A stretch of 36,180 bases of DNA from Bacteroidota bacterium. Its GTDB lineage: Bacteria > Bacteroidota > Rhodothermia > Rhodothermales > UBA10348. The notes beneath the pieces are model-generated. The model did not search any database. It was not told the origin of the DNA and saw only the letters and a program-made list of their open reading frames with translations. Both the position numbers and the translations under genes were made by a program. Numbering within the stretch: position 1 is the first letter of the stretch; each line of letters starts with the position of its first letter. The stretch lies in assembly GCA_022567305.1 (NCBI GenBank), contig JADFHF010000037.1, positions 1 to 36,180 of the forward strand, in the 5' to 3' direction. Shown here one piece after another: positions 1 through 8,294 of the stretch.

Positions 1-357
1 GTGATTGCCCGAAATCAGGACGACCACGTAAAGAATATCGCTTTTCTAATGGACAGGGAAGGAAGATGGTCACTTTCACCTGCCTTTGACATGATCTACA
101 GTTACAATCCGCGTGGAGCCTGGACCTCCAGTCACCAAATGACCATAAATGGAAAACGGGACCATTTTACCTTTCAGGATTTCAAAACATGTGCGGAAGC
201 AAGTTCCATGAAACGAGGGGCGGCCGAACGCATCGTCGAGGAGGTTCAGAGCGCCGTATTGGCCTGGCCGGATTTTGCCGATGAAGCCGACGTTGACCCG
301 CTATCTATAGAGAGAATCCAAAAAGTTCACCGCACCGATATTCTAACCAAAGCGTAG
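1..357 (+). CDS. HipA-like Ser/Thr kinase toxin, C-terminal part (5' end outside window)
   Basis: This is the C-terminal ~118 residues of a HipA-family protein kinase, the toxin of type II HipAB toxin-antitoxin modules. In that family the kinase phosphorylates a translation factor or tRNA synthetase. Seen here: the catalytic-loop motif NQDDHVKN (residues 5-12, Asp7 matching the family's catalytic Asp) and the metal-binding segment LSPAFDM (Asp30), followed by a TSSHQM stretch typical of the family's C-terminal lobe. The reading frame is open at base 1 and the GTG there is internal, so the N-terminal half and any HipB antitoxin lie upstream. The stop at 355-357 is followed 15 bases later by a fragment of a DUF2779 gene. 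Family assignment is secure; activity as a toxin is inference. Confidence 0.85.
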   Translation: MIARNQDDHVKNIAFLMDREGRWSLSPAFDMIYSYNPRGAWTSSHQMTINGKRDHFTFQDFKTCAEASSMKRGAAERIVEEVQSAVLAWPDFADEADVDPLSIERIQKVHRTDILTKA

Positions 358-372
358 CTGAGAACGCTCAAT

Positions 373-516
373 GTGCTTGCTTTCGGCCATATCACCCTCT
401 TCGAAGCCACGTTCATTCCAGACGGAAAACTCGTCCGCCTCGACATCTTCCACCAGACGAGAGACACTATTCAGCTGATCGAAGTGAAAGCCAAGTCATG
501 GGATTCGGAAGAAGAG
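373..516 (+). pseudogene. DUF2779 gene fragment A (nuclease motif region)
   Basis: A short stretch closely resembles the intact DUF2779 gene at 2241-4142. Its translation matches parent residues ~83-123, covering LFEATF, the VR(L/V)DIF strand and the IEVKAKSWDS nuclease motif, at roughly 80% nucleotide identity by eye. Similarity begins about 15 bases after the hipA stop and ends near 513-516, after which the frame runs into unrelated sequence and stops at 564. There is no start codon in the right place and most of the gene is missing, so it is a remnant. Its lost continuation appears to be the fragment at 30824-31036. Confidence 0.8.
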
Positions 517-534
517 ACATTCCCACCGGCGTCC

Positions 535-1503
535 CTACACTTCTTCAAGCCAATGAGACAATGATTCCGTCACGATAAGGAATGCCTCAGAAAACGATCG
601 ACCTGAGAAACTTGTTTTTTGTGGAAGTGAGATTTCGTGGTGTTGGAATGCATCTTGGAATCGATCGACAACATCTCTTGCGAGTGAAGCAGTTACGTGT
701 TCGTTTTGGTCTCCGGATAGAGCACTGGTGGCGAGACGTCGTGCCATGAGCAAGAAGCCGAAGATAGGCACCCACATACACCAGGTTGGGCGATTCCTCT
801 TCTCCGATTCCTCGAACCGGAGTAAATCGATCCAAAGCCGTCGGTTTGTTTTGTAATGCGCCGGACGGTTCGAGGTCTCGTGAACGAGGCCGGCCAATAC
901 CATATCCTTTACGGCGTCTCGAACCGCCTTTTTCGTATATCCAACCGCTGTGCTAATCATCGAAACCGAGTCGGAACCATTGTGAGTTCCTATCAAGTAC
1001 GCAAGCACATCTGGTTTAGCCCCGACTCCGAATGCAGCCCGTAAACGTAACATAAGGGTGGCGGGTGCAATCAGTTGTAACGTACTCTGCCCTCGCGTCT
1101 CGGACAGGAATGTCGGCAGAAGTTCACCCGCAGCATACCGTTTCCAGCTCCGGTGACCAGACGCAGCGGCCAGACTGGCAAATATCGCAAGGCTGGCGTG
1201 GCTATTCTCTTCAAACTGGTTGACCACGCTCTTCATTCGTTGGACACTTGTTAATGGAGATCCGACTCTTGCCCACCAGGACACCATTTCTTCGAGACGA
1301 CGCTCTTCTTTGCGGATCGTAAGCGAAAGCAGTATCAACGCTTCGGGATCGATAATGCAGCGACTTGTTGTCGGTGAGGTCGGTCGGGCTGCAGATCCGA
1401 GAATAGCCCACTGCCGCCAAGCCACATCGACGGCCGTCCGATTAGCGGTTTGGCTTATGTTTAGCCAGGTCTGTTCGTAATTGTTCAATTGCTTGACCGT
1501 CAA
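535..1503 (-). CDS. Winged-helix protein, partner of DUF6036-like nucleotidyltransferase
   Basis: A 322-residue protein without an N-terminal signal or clear membrane segment. A winged-helix-turn-helix-like stretch lies around residues 175-225 (VSMISTAVGYTKKAVRDAV then LVHETSNRPAHYKTN). The rest is mostly helical and is not recognised. It lies directly downstream of the nucleotidyltransferase gene and its first codon (TTG at 1503) overlaps that gene by 62 bases, so the two are translationally coupled, or the true start is a little further in. By analogy with AbiE-type and related modules, a DNA-binding partner next to a nucleotidyltransferase suggests a toxin-antitoxin or phage-defence pair. 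That role is inference; in AbiE the DNA-binding partner normally precedes the transferase, which is not the order here. Confidence 0.6.
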   Translation of the reverse strand: MTVKQLNNYEQTWLNISQTANRTAVDVAWRQWAILGSAARPTSPTTSRCIIDPEALILLSLTIRKEERRLEEMVSWWARVGSPLTSVQRMKSVVNQFEENSHASLAIFASLAAASGHRSWKRYAAGELLPTFLSETRGQSTLQLIAPATLMLRLRAAFGVGAKPDVLAYLIGTHNGSDSVSMISTAVGYTKKAVRDAVKDMVLAGLVHETSNRPAHYKTNRRLWIDLLRFEESEKRNRPTWCMWVPIFGFLLMARRLATSALSGDQNEHVTASLARDVVDRFQDAFQHHEISLPQKTSFSGRSFSEAFLIVTESLSHWLEEV

Positions 1504-2041
1504 ATGTTTTGAATTCCGTTCCGATGTCCTGGCTCCGAACCCAATCGGCCGCCTTATTGATTTCTACCTGTGTTGGTTCTAGCGCAAGGAGATCCTGCCA
1601 GTGTTTCGATGTTGGGCCTTGGTCGATAGCCGCAAACAGCTTCAGAGGAATCAGTCCCGATCGGCCAACGAAGCCAACATTTAGGACCCCAAAAGAATTC
1701 CACGAAATGTCTTCCTCGAAATCCGGCGGTAGTCCGAATTCCCACTGCTTGTCGATGACGGCATTCAGCCAATCTGACTGTAGGTTGTAATCGCGTGAGA
1801 CCCTACTTACTGCTTCAACAAATGCAGATGGGAAAGGAGTCGCTCTCACCAGGCGCTTTTCACCATCAACAATTTCTACGCGAGCAATAACATTTACATC
1901 TTTCGTCGTCCGATCGATTAGTCCGTAGGCCGTCAGGCTTGCTCCTCCCACCACAATAATCGTAATGGGGCAATTATTCCTCTCAAGATGAGCTCCGAGT
2001 GCAGATAATAGCTCAGTCAATAATGTGTCGTCAATGTTCAT
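1442..2041 (-). CDS. DUF6036-like nucleotidyltransferase (AbiEii-like)
   Basis: A 199-residue protein with the nucleotidyltransferase-fold signature VVGGASLTAYGLIDRTTKDVNV (residues 30-51): the GG-S turn, then a T-K-D-x-x strand. In active members of this fold the second motif is D-x-D. Here it reads D48-V-N50, so one metal-binding acid appears replaced and catalysis may be weakened or use a different residue. The C-terminal half (FVGRSGLIPLKLFAAIDQGPTSKHWQDLLAL) matches the helical region of this family, where a Lys and Asp are usually conserved. ATG at 2041 is the first start in frame. It is the first gene of a two-gene minus-strand operon with the winged-helix protein. Likely toxin-antitoxin or antiphage role, inferred from family and pairing. 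Confidence 0.7.
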   Translation of the reverse strand: MNIDDTLLTELLSALGAHLERNNCPITIIVVGGASLTAYGLIDRTTKDVNVIARVEIVDGEKRLVRATPFPSAFVEAVSRVSRDYNLQSDWLNAVIDKQWEFGLPPDFEEDISWNSFGVLNVGFVGRSGLIPLKLFAAIDQGPTSKHWQDLLALEPTQVEINKAADWVRSQDIGTEFKTFDGQAIEQLRTDLAKHKPNR

Positions 2042-2240
2042 GCCTGTAAGATAAGATCATCTTACGTATCGGGAAAGATGAACTATCCTTAAAGAAACGT
2101 CTAACTTACTTACGTATATTGGACCACTTTGACGACAGAATCTGATTTGGAGCTTGCATAAATGGTACTTTCGAATTAAATAATAGGGCCAAGTCCATAA
2201 AACAGGGATATTTATCGCAATACGTGGATGCATCACCCGA

Positions 2241-4142
2241 ATGCCCCGCCTCCTCTCCAAATCCAACTTCAAACACGCCCGCAGCTGCGTAACGAAGCTC
2301 TACTATAAGAAGGAGAAATATCCCTCACTTCTTGACGACGACCCTTACCTGGAGCTCCTCGCAGAAGGCGGATACATGATCGAAGAGATTGCGCGCATCG
2401 TCTATCCGGACGGCATCGCGATCGACTATACAGGTGGGGGAGAGGAAGCGGCCAAAAGAACGGGCGTTGCCCTCGACGCCGGCCACGACACCCTCTTCGA
2501 AGCGACCTTTATTTCAAACGGAAAGCTTGTCCGCGTCGACATCTTTCGCCAGACAGGAGACACGATTCGGCTCATCGAAGTGAAAGCCAAATCCTGGGAC
2601 TCCGACGAGGAAAAACGCCGCGCCACTGCCGGCAAGAAACGAGTCACCTGGGGTAGAAAGGGAATCCATGGCGATTGGGAAGACTACATCGCCGACGTCG
2701 CCTATCAGACGATGGTCTTGAGGGAAGTCTTCCCGGAGAAGACGATCACGCCCTATCTCTTCATGCCCGATAAGGCGAAGACCACATCCATCGATCTACT
2801 GCATAAGCATTTCACGCTGAACAAGCATGTCAATCCGTCGACGGGATATACGAGCTACGACGTAAAGTTCACGGGCGACGCTGAGAGTATGAGGGCCGAT
2901 CACTTCCTCACGCTCGTCGACGTCACCGAGGAAGTAGAATACATGATGCCAATGGTCAGGGCTGAAGCCGAGGCCTTGCTCGAGACGCTTCGTCCGGCAT
3001 TCCATCGACACCAGGCACCGCTGACGCCCAGATGCAAAGTGTGCGAATACCGGATCGAACCAGGTCACGATTCTGAGCACATTTCTGGAATCGATTCTCA
3101 AAAAGATTCTGCAGAAGACGTGCCGCCTTCAGGCTTCATAGAGTGTTGGGGAAGACTGGGCGCGCACAAGCCGCACATCTTTGACCTCTACTATGGGACG
3201 ACCCTGCAACGGGGCGGCGACAATCTGTTTCAGCAGCTAATCGATTGCGGCCAGACGTCGCTTTTGGAGATGGATGAAACGGACCTGTGTAAGGTGGACG
3301 GGACGGTGGGCAAGCGCAACGAGCGGCAGTTGATTCAGCTGCGCTGTTCGCGGGAAGGGGAGGAGTATCAGGATCCGAAGCTGGCCGAGGAGATGTCGGC
3401 TTTGGCGTACCCGCTACACTTCATCGATTTTGAAACGTCAACGACGGGGGTGCCCTATCACGCGGGAATGAGACCATACGAGGTGGTGGCTTTTCAGTGG
3501 AGCTGTCATACGGTTGATAGGGTCGGGGCGACGCCGCGCCATGCCGAATGGATCAATGCCGAAGACGCGTTTCCGAATTTCTTGTTTGCCCGTTCGCTGT
3601 ACGAGCATATCGGTTCGGACGGTACCGTGCTCATCTGGTCCTACCACGAGAACACCATACTGAGAGATATTCGGCGGCAAATGGAGGAGCGGAGTTTTGA
3701 GGATCCTGAATTGCGCACTTGGCTGGACGCAATCGTGCGCGATGATGCATCGGGAGGGCGGTTGGTGGACATGTACAAGCTCTGCGTCGACTACTACTTC
3801 CATCCAGTCATGGGAGGCCGAACGGGTATCAAGTATGTGCTGGCGGCTGTGTGGGCTTCGTCGGAGGCGGTTCGGGAGGCGTTTCCGGAGTACGTTACTC
3901 TGGGGGAGGATGGAGGTGTGCTTTCGCCTTATGAGGCGTTGGGGGCTTCCGAGTTTGACGGGCGGCTCGTGAGCGTGTCGGAAGGAACCGAGGCGATGAG
4001 GGCTTACGAGGCGATGATGTATGGGATAGAGTCGGAATCGCCGGAGCAGCGGGCAGCGATCCGCGAACTGCTCCTAAGCTACTGCAGACTCGACACCGCC
4101 GCGATGGTGATGATTTGGGAGTATTGGATGAGCAAAAGATAA
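2241..4142 (+). CDS. DUF2779 protein: Cas4-like PD-(D/E)XK nuclease plus RNase H-like domain
   Basis: A 633-residue protein of the DUF2779 family. The N-terminal half resembles a RecB/Cas4-type nuclease: E87 (LFEATF), D100 (VRVDIF) and E113-V-K115 (IEVKAKS) form a PD-(D/E)XK-like site. Cys16, Cys265, Cys268 and Cys302 are spaced as in Fe-S-cluster nucleases (one N-terminal Cys, three C-terminal). The C-terminal half carries an RNase H/DEDD exonuclease-like core: D396-F-E398, an IWSYHENTIL segment, LVDMYKLC, and the closing YCRLDTAAMVMIW. Length fits the family. The ATG at 2241 starts the typical LLSKSNFKHARSC opening; no Shine-Dalgarno site is evident. The cellular role of the family is unknown; DNA repair or defence is inference. 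Two degraded paralogous fragments lie at 373 and 30824. Confidence 0.85.
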   Translation: MPRLLSKSNFKHARSCVTKLYYKKEKYPSLLDDDPYLELLAEGGYMIEEIARIVYPDGIAIDYTGGGEEAAKRTGVALDAGHDTLFEATFISNGKLVRVDIFRQTGDTIRLIEVKAKSWDSDEEKRRATAGKKRVTWGRKGIHGDWEDYIADVAYQTMVLREVFPEKTITPYLFMPDKAKTTSIDLLHKHFTLNKHVNPSTGYTSYDVKFTGDAESMRADHFLTLVDVTEEVEYMMPMVRAEAEALLETLRPAFHRHQAPLTPRCKVCEYRIEPGHDSEHISGIDSQKDSAEDVPPSGFIECWGRLGAHKPHIFDLYYGTTLQRGGDNLFQQLIDCGQTSLLEMDETDLCKVDGTVGKRNERQLIQLRCSREGEEYQDPKLAEEMSALAYPLHFIDFETSTTGVPYHAGMRPYEVVAFQWSCHTVDRVGATPRHAEWINAEDAFPNFLFARSLYEHIGSDGTVLIWSYHENTILRDIRRQMEERSFEDPELRTWLDAIVRDDASGGRLVDMYKLCVDYYFHPVMGGRTGIKYVLAAVWASSEAVREAFPEYVTLGEDGGVLSPYEALGASEFDGRLVSVSEGTEAMRAYEAMMYGIESESPEQRAAIRELLLSYCRLDTAAMVMIWEYWMSKR

Positions 4143-4212
4143 ACCAAGTGATGGGTCATTTCGACGGGAACGGCTAGCAACACGGCAGACATCCGGCTAT
4201 TGAATCGACTCT

Positions 4213-4842
4213 CTACCACTTGTTCGCATTCAGCCAGCCAACTACCAGATGGGAATAATCGTGAAACACGAATTCATCTACACCGAGTTTCAAACCAGAA
4301 CAGAGTACCGGGAGCTCACTCAAGAATAATACATACCGATCGACGATTCTTGAACCACTGGGAATGTTGATAGACTTATGCCGGAGGGTGTTGCGAAGCC
4401 AGTTTCTAACCACAACAATTAGCTTTGTGACGTCGTCGTCGTGGGACCGAATATCCTGACCGGCTATATCCGAACAGAACATCTGGTACCGCTACCTTTC
4501 CCGATCAAGCACCAGACAGACTTTCTCTCGTTGACCACGATTACCGAAATGTCGAGCTCCAAGAAAGAGGCCTAGCTCCAGCGGCATGTTGAATCTCGGG
4601 AGCTGGTTTGTTGGATCCAGCTCGGTCCTCGATACGTCGTGAATACCGTATCGGCATTCTCGAATCAGGGTAATCAAGGTATCCGCCCGAACCTGTGCAC
4701 CGTCGTCAAATTCCAGTGCACATCTTGCAATAAATCCACAATCGTGGATTGCAAAAACTAACGCGTCAAAAAGTGAGGAGTACTGATTGTCAAACGGGCA
4801 ATTAATGAACACACCCTTGCGATAGGGTATTTTGCCGCCCAC
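4213..4842 (-). pseudogene. Conserved FINCPFD-type protein gene, interrupted by one amber codon
   Basis: Two frames (4842-4495 and 4491-4213) are the same reading frame separated only by TAG at 4494-4492. Read through, they give a ~209-residue protein: FINCPFDNQYSSLFDA, then IRECRYGIHDVSRTELD, MPLELGLFLGA, VCLVLDRER-stop-RYQMFCSDIAGQDIR, and a C-terminal LVVGWL. I recognise this layout as a widespread uncharacterised family that normally has Tyr where the stop is (DRERYRYQ), so a TAC/TAT to TAG change explains the break. The N-terminal fold suggests a TIR- or nucleotide-binding-like Rossmann domain, but that is inference. The GTG at 4842 is the likely start. A small frame at 4855-5022 may precede it in an operon. 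Sequencing error or amber suppression would make it intact. Confidence 0.75.
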
Positions 4843-4854
4843 GTCGGATCACAT

Positions 4855-5022
4855 CTATTTGTGGAGTTTAGGAGCTGACCTAAACGTTTCCGACGGTGAT
4901 TTACCCATACTGGACCTGGACCGAGTCTTTTTCAACGACCTTGCGGCATCCGCAACCTGTTTCCAGGAAATTTTTAATTTTCCGCTAGGTGGGGCAATCT
5001 CTCTCATTTTGTAAGCTTTCAT
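4855..5022 (-). CDS. Small basic hypothetical protein upstream of FINCPFD gene
   Basis: A 55-codon frame (ATG at 5022, or 50 codons from ATG at 5007) ends 12 bases before the GTG of the FINCPFD gene on the same strand. The product is basic, with a short stretch KLKISWKQVADAARSLKK that could form a helix. No domain is recognised and no Shine-Dalgarno site is visible. The close, co-directional spacing is the main argument that it is real. It could be chance. Confidence 0.35.
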   Translation of the reverse strand: MKAYKMREIAPPSGKLKISWKQVADAARSLKKTRSRSSMGKSPSETFRSAPKLHK

Positions 5023-5549
5023 AGCATACTGCTTGTTGCTGCGTCAATTTACGTATTGAAATACCAACTCGTTTCAATATGAGCTGTTCACTGATCGACG
5101 CATATGAAGAAAGAGTCCCAATGCACCATTATGTAACGGAGCCTAAGAGCAATTCAATACGTGACAGATAGAATCTAAGATGTCGCGTGACTCAACCATT
5201 GGACAAGTTCGCCCATTCTCCCGACTGACCTGCAAACGTGTCCGCACACGATCTAGCCCGGGGTCCGCGCATTATTCAGCAGTACCTATTTCATCTTCTA
5301 CCCGAGGCGTCGCGATCGAGTAGACGGACAGGTAATGACCTTACCCCTCTAGTAGTACCGTAGCAGACGAGATGAAGTTGGGGGCGAGTGATCTCAAACC
5401 CGCTAACCCAATTGCTGGCTAAATTTCTGAAACCAGCTGTTCTCGGTTTTTGTGAGAAGAACTCTCGAGCCTGGCGCTGAGCGCCGTATAGCGGGTGGCA
5501 CTCGATCCGGTGCAATCATGTTATTGGGATCGGTTGTACTTGCGGCGCA
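5023..5549. other. Intergenic stretch without recognisable gene
   Basis: About 530 bases between the small frame upstream of the FINCPFD gene and the end of the aldose epimerase gene. Reading frames here (for example 5291-5515 on the minus strand) have no recognisable motif, no ribosome-binding site and low-complexity composition. No terminator, tRNA or repeat was seen. It separates the accessory defence-like zone from the sugar module. Confidence 0.5.
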
Positions 5550-6701
5550 TCAATCCCGATCTGTGCTAAACGTGTAGATCGTCTGGGACGTATAGATCTC
5601 GCCCGGACGCAGAATCGTTGAAGGAAAAGCGGCTTGATTCGGGGAATCCGGGAAATGCTGGGTTTCGAGGCAGAAACCGGAACGGTGCTCATAAACGACG
5701 CCTCCTTTTCCGATCAGTGATCCGTCCAGAAAATTTCCGGAGTAGAACTGGATGCCGGGTTCGGTCGTGTGGACTTCCATGATGCGCCCGCTCTGCGGCT
5801 CGTAGACGCGCGCGGCCAACCTGAGATCGGTCGTAGCATCCGACAGAACAAAGTTATGATCGTATCCCAGGCCGTAGTCCAGTTGTTCGCCTCCCGAATC
5901 GATGCGCGCGCCGATGGGGGTAGACGTGCGAAAGTCGAAGTGGGTACTCTCGACGGTCCTGAGTTCCCCGGTCGGAATCAGTCCGTCATCGATTGGGGTA
6001 AAATATTCGGCGGCGATCATCAGTTCGTGGTCGAGTATAGAATTCGACGTATTTCCGGCCAGGTTGAAATACGAATGCTGTGTCAGGTTGATCGGCGTGG
6101 CTTTATCGGTCGTGGCCTCGTAGCTGAAGATAATCCGATTATCTGCCGTCATACGGTAGCTGACCTCAACAGACAGATTGCCCGGATAGCCTTCCTCTCC
6201 GGCCGGACTCTCGTACGTGAATACAATTCCAAAATCAAATGCGTTGTTAAATGGCTCGGCGTCCCAGAGCACCTTGTCAAACCCGACTAGGCCGCCGTGC
6301 AGGTGGTTGGCACCGTTGTTTGTGGCGAGTTCGAAGGTCTCGCCATCAAGCGAAAACCTTCCCTCGGCGATCCGGTTGCCATATCGCCCGATGATGGCCC
6401 CGAAATACGGCGTTTCCGCGAGGTAAGAATCCAGGTCGTCGTACCCCAGCACGACGTCTTCGTAATTTCCGCTGCGGTCCGGCGCCGTGAGCGAAGTGAT
6501 GATCCCGCCGTAATCGGTCACTTCCATGCTCATCCCCGACGCGTTGACGAGATGGAAAAGCGTGGCCTCTCGGCCATCCGGAAGGGTACCAAATGTCGTG
6601 GACGTAATTCCTGGAGTCAGGTCGACTTGCTCGTACCCACATCCATTCAGAAAAAGAATCGCCAAGGCGAATTGTACTGCTGAGATGTTGCGCATGGTCA
6701 T
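5550..6701 (-). CDS. galM: Aldose 1-epimerase (mutarotase), lipoprotein
   Basis: Aldose 1-epimerase interconverts alpha and beta anomers of galactose/glucose. Seen: the family segments GRYGNRIAEGRF, NGANHLHGG, TQHSYFNLAG (catalytic His) and CLETQHFPDSPN (catalytic Glu), ending in the usual C-terminal sheet. A start further upstream (6779) would overlap the symporter gene and add unrelated residues. ATG at 6701 (or 6695) gives a normal signal peptide ending in the lipobox LNGC, so the enzyme is probably an envelope lipoprotein. It starts 20 bases after the symporter stop, with AAGGA near that stop as a possible ribosome-binding site. It is the last gene of the galK-glycosidase-symporter-galM operon, consistent with preparing sugar anomers for import. 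Confidence 0.92.
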   Translation of the reverse strand: MTMRNISAVQFALAILFLNGCGYEQVDLTPGITSTTFGTLPDGREATLFHLVNASGMSMEVTDYGGIITSLTAPDRSGNYEDVVLGYDDLDSYLAETPYFGAIIGRYGNRIAEGRFSLDGETFELATNNGANHLHGGLVGFDKVLWDAEPFNNAFDFGIVFTYESPAGEEGYPGNLSVEVSYRMTADNRIIFSYEATTDKATPINLTQHSYFNLAGNTSNSILDHELMIAAEYFTPIDDGLIPTGELRTVESTHFDFRTSTPIGARIDSGGEQLDYGLGYDHNFVLSDATTDLRLAARVYEPQSGRIMEVHTTEPGIQFYSGNFLDGSLIGKGGVVYEHRSGFCLETQHFPDSPNQAAFPSTILRPGEIYTSQTIYTFSTDRD

Positions 6702-6720
6702 GGTGTGCAAGTCTACGTCC

Positions 6721-8247
6721 TTACCAGAAAATAATATACAGAATGGCCGTAGCGACGATGATGCAGGCCCCGAATACATGAGAACTCGGGCTTGTGGTCA
6801 GATCCACCAGACCACGATCCGGCATCACGACCGGCTCGTCGAGCGGATTGCGCCAACGCTCCCAGCCCATGTAAAGCACCAGCACGATGCCCGTGATCAT
6901 CATGTGATGCAGAAACGCGACATCCGGCAGCGTCCAGAGGAGAACGCCATACACGGGAATTCCTATGATCATGGCGCCCACGGCGGCGCGAGGTGGCGTC
7001 CGTTTTGAAATCATTCCGACGACGAACGCGGTGACGATGCCCGGTGAAATAAATCCCCAGACCATCTGGATATACGTGAAAACTCCCTCGAAACTAGCGA
7101 TGAACGGCGCCCACAGACATCCGGCGACAACGAAAAACGCGGTAGCCAGGCGCCCGGTTCGGACGAGATCACGCGCCGACGCGTCGGGTCGCAGGTGTCG
7201 CTTCACGACATCCATCGTCAAGATCGTGGATGCAGAATTGAGCATCGAGTCGAGACTGCTCATCACGGCGCCGAAAAGGGCGGCGAACATCATCCCGCGA
7301 AGGCCGGCCGGAAGCAGATTCCGCATGAGGACGGGATAGGCTGCGTCCGCCTGGCCGATTTCACCGGCGTACAATTGGGCGGCCATGATACCGGGAAAGA
7401 CGATGATGAAGGGGATGATGAGCTTCAGTCCGGCGGCAAGGAAGATTCCGTTCTGACCTTCTTTCAGACTGCGCGCGCCAAGGGTACGTTGCGTGATGAA
7501 CTGATTGAGTCCCCAGTAGAATAGATTTGGAATCCAGAGGCCGCCGATAAAAACCGCAATCCACGGCATTTCGGGATGGTTCCACGGCAGGACGGTGTGA
7601 AGCTTATCTGAGGAAGTGGCGAGAAACGCGTCCCATCCCCCCACGGCCTCCAGCGCCAGAACGGTGATCAACGCGCCACCCAGTAGCAGCGCGATCGCCT
7701 GAATAAGGTCTGACCAGACGACGGCTTTGAGGCCGCCGTAGACGGTGTACGCGCCGGCCAGTATTCCAATCAGCCAGATTCCCGTAACCAGCTCCAGATC
7801 AAAAATCTGTTGCAATGCGAGCGCCCCCGAATACAGGACAGCTGCCAGCGCGACGAAGATGTAGATCACCATCATCAAGACGGCCATAAGGGTTCGGGCC
7901 GCTACACTGTACCGTTGTTCGAGGTATTCCGGGATCGTAAAAATGCCGGCACGCAGAAAGCGGGGGAGAAAAAACAGGGCCACAATGACCAGTGTAACGG
8001 CGGCCATCCATTCATAGGACGCAATCGCCATGCCGAGTTCGTATCCGCGCCCGGCCATTCCGACAAAGTGTTCTGTGGAAATATTCGAGGCAATCAGAGA
8101 AAATCCGATGAGCCACCACGACAGGTTACGCCCGGCCAGAAAGTAATCCTCGTCCGTCTCCTCTTTGCGTCCAGCATACAGAGAAACTCCAATCACGAAA
8201 AGGATAAACGAAACGAAGGCGAATAGATCGAGCGTCGAGAGCTGCAT
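6721..8247 (-). CDS. Sodium/sugar symporter (SSS family, SglT-like)
   Basis: A 508-residue inner-membrane sodium:solute symporter with about 14 hydrophobic segments. The first helix region and the DEDYFLAGRNLSWW / GFSLIASNISTEHFVG block are typical of the vSGLT-type sugar branch, as are FYWGLNQFITQRTLGARS and the AALFGAVMSSLDSMLNS sodium-site helix. Substrate is likely galactose or a related hexose, inferred from family branch and from galK and galM in the same operon. ATG at 8247 lies 47 bases after the glycosidase stop. Confidence 0.92.
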   Translation of the reverse strand: MQLSTLDLFAFVSFILFVIGVSLYAGRKEETDEDYFLAGRNLSWWLIGFSLIASNISTEHFVGMAGRGYELGMAIASYEWMAAVTLVIVALFFLPRFLRAGIFTIPEYLEQRYSVAARTLMAVLMMVIYIFVALAAVLYSGALALQQIFDLELVTGIWLIGILAGAYTVYGGLKAVVWSDLIQAIALLLGGALITVLALEAVGGWDAFLATSSDKLHTVLPWNHPEMPWIAVFIGGLWIPNLFYWGLNQFITQRTLGARSLKEGQNGIFLAAGLKLIIPFIIVFPGIMAAQLYAGEIGQADAAYPVLMRNLLPAGLRGMMFAALFGAVMSSLDSMLNSASTILTMDVVKRHLRPDASARDLVRTGRLATAFFVVAGCLWAPFIASFEGVFTYIQMVWGFISPGIVTAFVVGMISKRTPPRAAVGAMIIGIPVYGVLLWTLPDVAFLHHMMITGIVLVLYMGWERWRNPLDEPVVMPDRGLVDLTTSPSSHVFGACIIVATAILYIIFW

Positions 8248-8294
8248 AGGGCTTGAGTGGGCGGCCGAAGGGATTCCGAAGAGTATCCGGCAAG

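Noticed and set aside
4832-5014. 60-codon plus-strand frame
   Set aside because: It overlaps the small minus-strand frame and the FINCPFD start; no recognisable motif.
5291-5515. 74-codon minus-strand frame
   Set aside because: No motif, no ribosome-binding site and no relation to neighbours.
5510-5556. Imperfect inverted repeat near the galM stop as terminator
   Set aside because: Only eight pairs with a loop over 20 bases and no T-run; it overlaps the coding end.
6297-8226. Several plus-strand frames over 100 codons inside the galM and symporter genes
   Set aside because: They are shadows of well-supported minus-strand genes; no domains.
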